Assembly (NCBI GenBank): GCA_019313025.1
Contig: JAFDCA010000250.1
Span: forward strand, 1 to 16,178
DNA: 16,178 nt
Origin: Deltaproteobacteria bacterium
GTDB lineage: Bacteria > Desulfobacterota > Desulfobacteria > Desulfobacterales > UBA11574
Reading direction: 5' to 3'
Shown: positions 14,965 through 16,178 of the stretch, one piece after another
Position numbering within the stretch: the first letter of the stretch is position 1
How the letters are laid out: each line of letters begins with the position of its first letter
The notes under the pieces: model-generated
Told to the model about the DNA's origin: nothing
Database searches by the model: none
The model's input: the letters and a program-made list of their open reading frames with translations, nothing else
Position numbers and translations under genes: made by a program

Positions 14965-16178
14965 ATGAGCAATCTAAAACCCAATGAAATCGTAGAAGAA
15001 CTTGATAAATATATAATTGGGCAGCACAATGCCAAACGATCGGTAGCCATTGCTTTGCGGAACCGGTGGCGCAGACAGCAGGTTCCTGAAGACCTCCGTG
15101 ATGAGATTGTACCGAAGAATATTATACTCATCGGACCCACCGGCGTTGGAAAAACCGAAATTGCAAGAAGACTTTCAAATCTGACCGATTCACCGTTCAA
15201 TAAAGTTGAGGCATCCAAGTTTACCGAAGTCGGATATGTTGGCAGGGACGTTGAATCTATGGTAAGAGATCTTCTGGAAATCACCGTAAACAATTTTAGG
15301 ACAAGAGAACATGAGGCCGTTAGAGAGAAAGGACGGCGGATTGCAGAAGAGCGGATGCTTGATCTTTTGCTTCCAAAAAGTGGATTAAAGTCGGCTGTTC
15401 AACCCGGAGATGAAAGCGAACCACAGTTTGAACTTGTTTCAAGTGCTGCCGAAACATCACCTTCTACAAGAGAGAAACTTCGAAAAATGCTTCGTGAAGG
15501 AAAAATGGACAATCGGTTTGTCGACCTCGAAGTTTCAGACCGAACAATGCCTGTTGTTGAAATATTTTCCAATGTGGGCATGGAGGAAATGGGAATTAAT
15601 TTCAAAGATATGATAGGAAATCTTCTTCCCAAAAGTACAAAACGACGAAAAGTAAAAGTGCCGGAAGCCATGGAGATACTCTCTGCCGAAGAGGCTCAAA
15701 ACTTAGTGGATATGGACAAAGTCGTCAAAGAAGCCATTAGCAAAGTTGAACAGTCAGGAATCATTTTTTTGGATGAGATCGATAAAATTGTCGGTAGGAA
15801 CGGCACACAAGGTCCCGATGTATCCAGGGAAGGCGTTCAGAGAGATCTTCTTCCAATTGTGGAAGGGAGTACCGTCATGACAAAGTATGGACCGGTTAAG
15901 ACGGACAACATCCTTTTTATCGCTGCAGGCGCATTTCATACGGTGAAACCTTCAGATATGATCCCTGAGCTTCAGGGCAGGTTCCCTATCCGGGTTGAAT
16001 TGGATTCACTTGGCATGAAAGAGTTTGTAAGGATATTGACCGAGCCGAAAAATGCACTACTTCTTCAATATCTGGCGCTTTTAAAGACCGAAGGCGTTGA
16101 CGTTATTTTTAAAGATGAAGCTGTTGAAGAAATCGCCAGAATCGCTGAAGAAGTCAACAACATGACAGAAAATATCGG
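14965..16178 (+). CDS. hslU: ATP-dependent protease ATPase subunit HslU, 3' end beyond window
   Basis: AAA+ unfoldase that recognises proteins, unfolds them with ATP and threads them into HslV. The frame runs open from ATG 14965 to the window end (404 codons), so about the last 40 residues, compared with the 443 of E. coli HslU, are missing. Visible features are an N-terminal [12 protein letters not shown] block, Walker A GPTGVGKT at 57-64, the pore loop GYVGR at 90-94, the extra I-domain (about 110-240), Walker B IIFLDE at 266-271, and sensor and arginine-finger regions ([13 protein letters not shown]). The window stops inside the conserved TENIGARR block near the HslV-docking C-terminus. 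There is only a weak ribosome site; translation probably follows hslV closely. Confidence 0.95.
   Translation, partial: MSNLKPNEIVEELDKYIIGQHNAKRSVAIALRNRWRRQQVPEDLRDEIVPKNIILIGPTGVGKTEIARRLSNLTDSPFNKVEASKFTEVGYVGRDVESMVRDLLEITVNNFRTREHEAVREKGRRIAEERMLDLLLPKSGLKSAVQPGDESEPQFELVSSAAETSPSTREKLRKMLREGKMDNRFVDLEVSDRTMPVVEIFSNVGMEEMGINFKDMIGNLLPKSTKRRKVKVPEAMEILSAEEAQNLVDMDKVVKEAISKVEQSGIIFLDEIDKIVGRNGTQGPDVSREGVQRDLLPIVEGSTVMTKYGPVKTDNILFIAAGAFHTVKPSDMIPELQGRFPIRVELDSLGMKEFVRILTEPKNALLLQYLALLKTEGVDVIFKDEAVEEIARIAEEVNNMTENI

Noticed and set aside
14616..15293. 225-codon open frame on the minus strand opposite hslV/hslU
   Set aside because: It spans the ends of two certain genes in antisense, is Ser/Thr-rich and of low complexity; a shadow frame.

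Overview
The window reads as ordinary chromosome from a strictly anaerobic, Gram-negative bacterium, most likely a sulfate-reducing Desulfobacterota of the Desulfobacterales type. This placement is an inference. It rests on the combination of a full-length three-domain NifU with NifS used as a housekeeping Fe-S system, a family 4 (Fe-S) uracil-DNA glycosylase, NfeD/slipin and HslVU genes, moderately AT-rich DNA, and intergenic repeats of a style I associate with that group. No 16S gene or dissimilatory sulfate-reduction gene is present to prove it. There is no CRISPR array, tRNA, rRNA, insertion sequence or prophage in the window.

Layout, left to right. (1) 54-611: a CDP-alcohol phosphatidyltransferase (PgsA-like) with a TTG start. 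(2) 747-4339: a tight operon of nifU, nifS and serA behind a TATAAT-type promoter overlapped by a perfect dyad. It links Fe-S cluster assembly (cysteine as sulfur donor) to the first step of serine synthesis, the precursor of cysteine. (3) 4560-5414, minus strand: a lone aldo/keto reductase, the only gene on that strand. (4) 5591-7536: murJ (lipid II flippase) overlapping an FtsB/DivIC-like septal protein. (5) 7537-7787: a gene-free stretch holding a long imperfect inverted repeat with nested heptanucleotide repeats. (6) 7788-10054: a small TPR-like protein, coaBC (two steps of coenzyme A synthesis) and a family 4 uracil-DNA glycosylase, closely packed. (7) 10151-12238: an NfeD-type membrane serine protease followed by its usual partner, a slipin (SPFH protein). 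(8) 12239-12439: a leader or small-RNA candidate with a good sigma-70 promoter, an internal hairpin and a strong Rho-independent terminator only about 30 nt ahead of a Rho-N-domain gene. (9) 12440-16178: the Rho-N-domain protein, a HAD phosphatase of the deoxynucleotidase type, a XerC/CodV tyrosine recombinase, hslV, and hslU cut by the window end. This last part matches the codV-clpQ-clpY order known from Firmicutes.

Nearly all genes are core housekeeping: membrane lipid, Fe-S clusters, serine, cell wall and division, CoA, DNA repair, membrane quality control, chromosome dimer resolution and proteolysis. I find no new multi-gene system. The observations most worth following are non-coding: the promoter-hairpin-terminator unit at 12253-12408, the inverted repeat at 7568-7740, and the dyad over the nifU promoter. 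Several starts were chosen inside the longest frame (akr, coaBC, hslV) using family alignment and ribosome-binding-site position.
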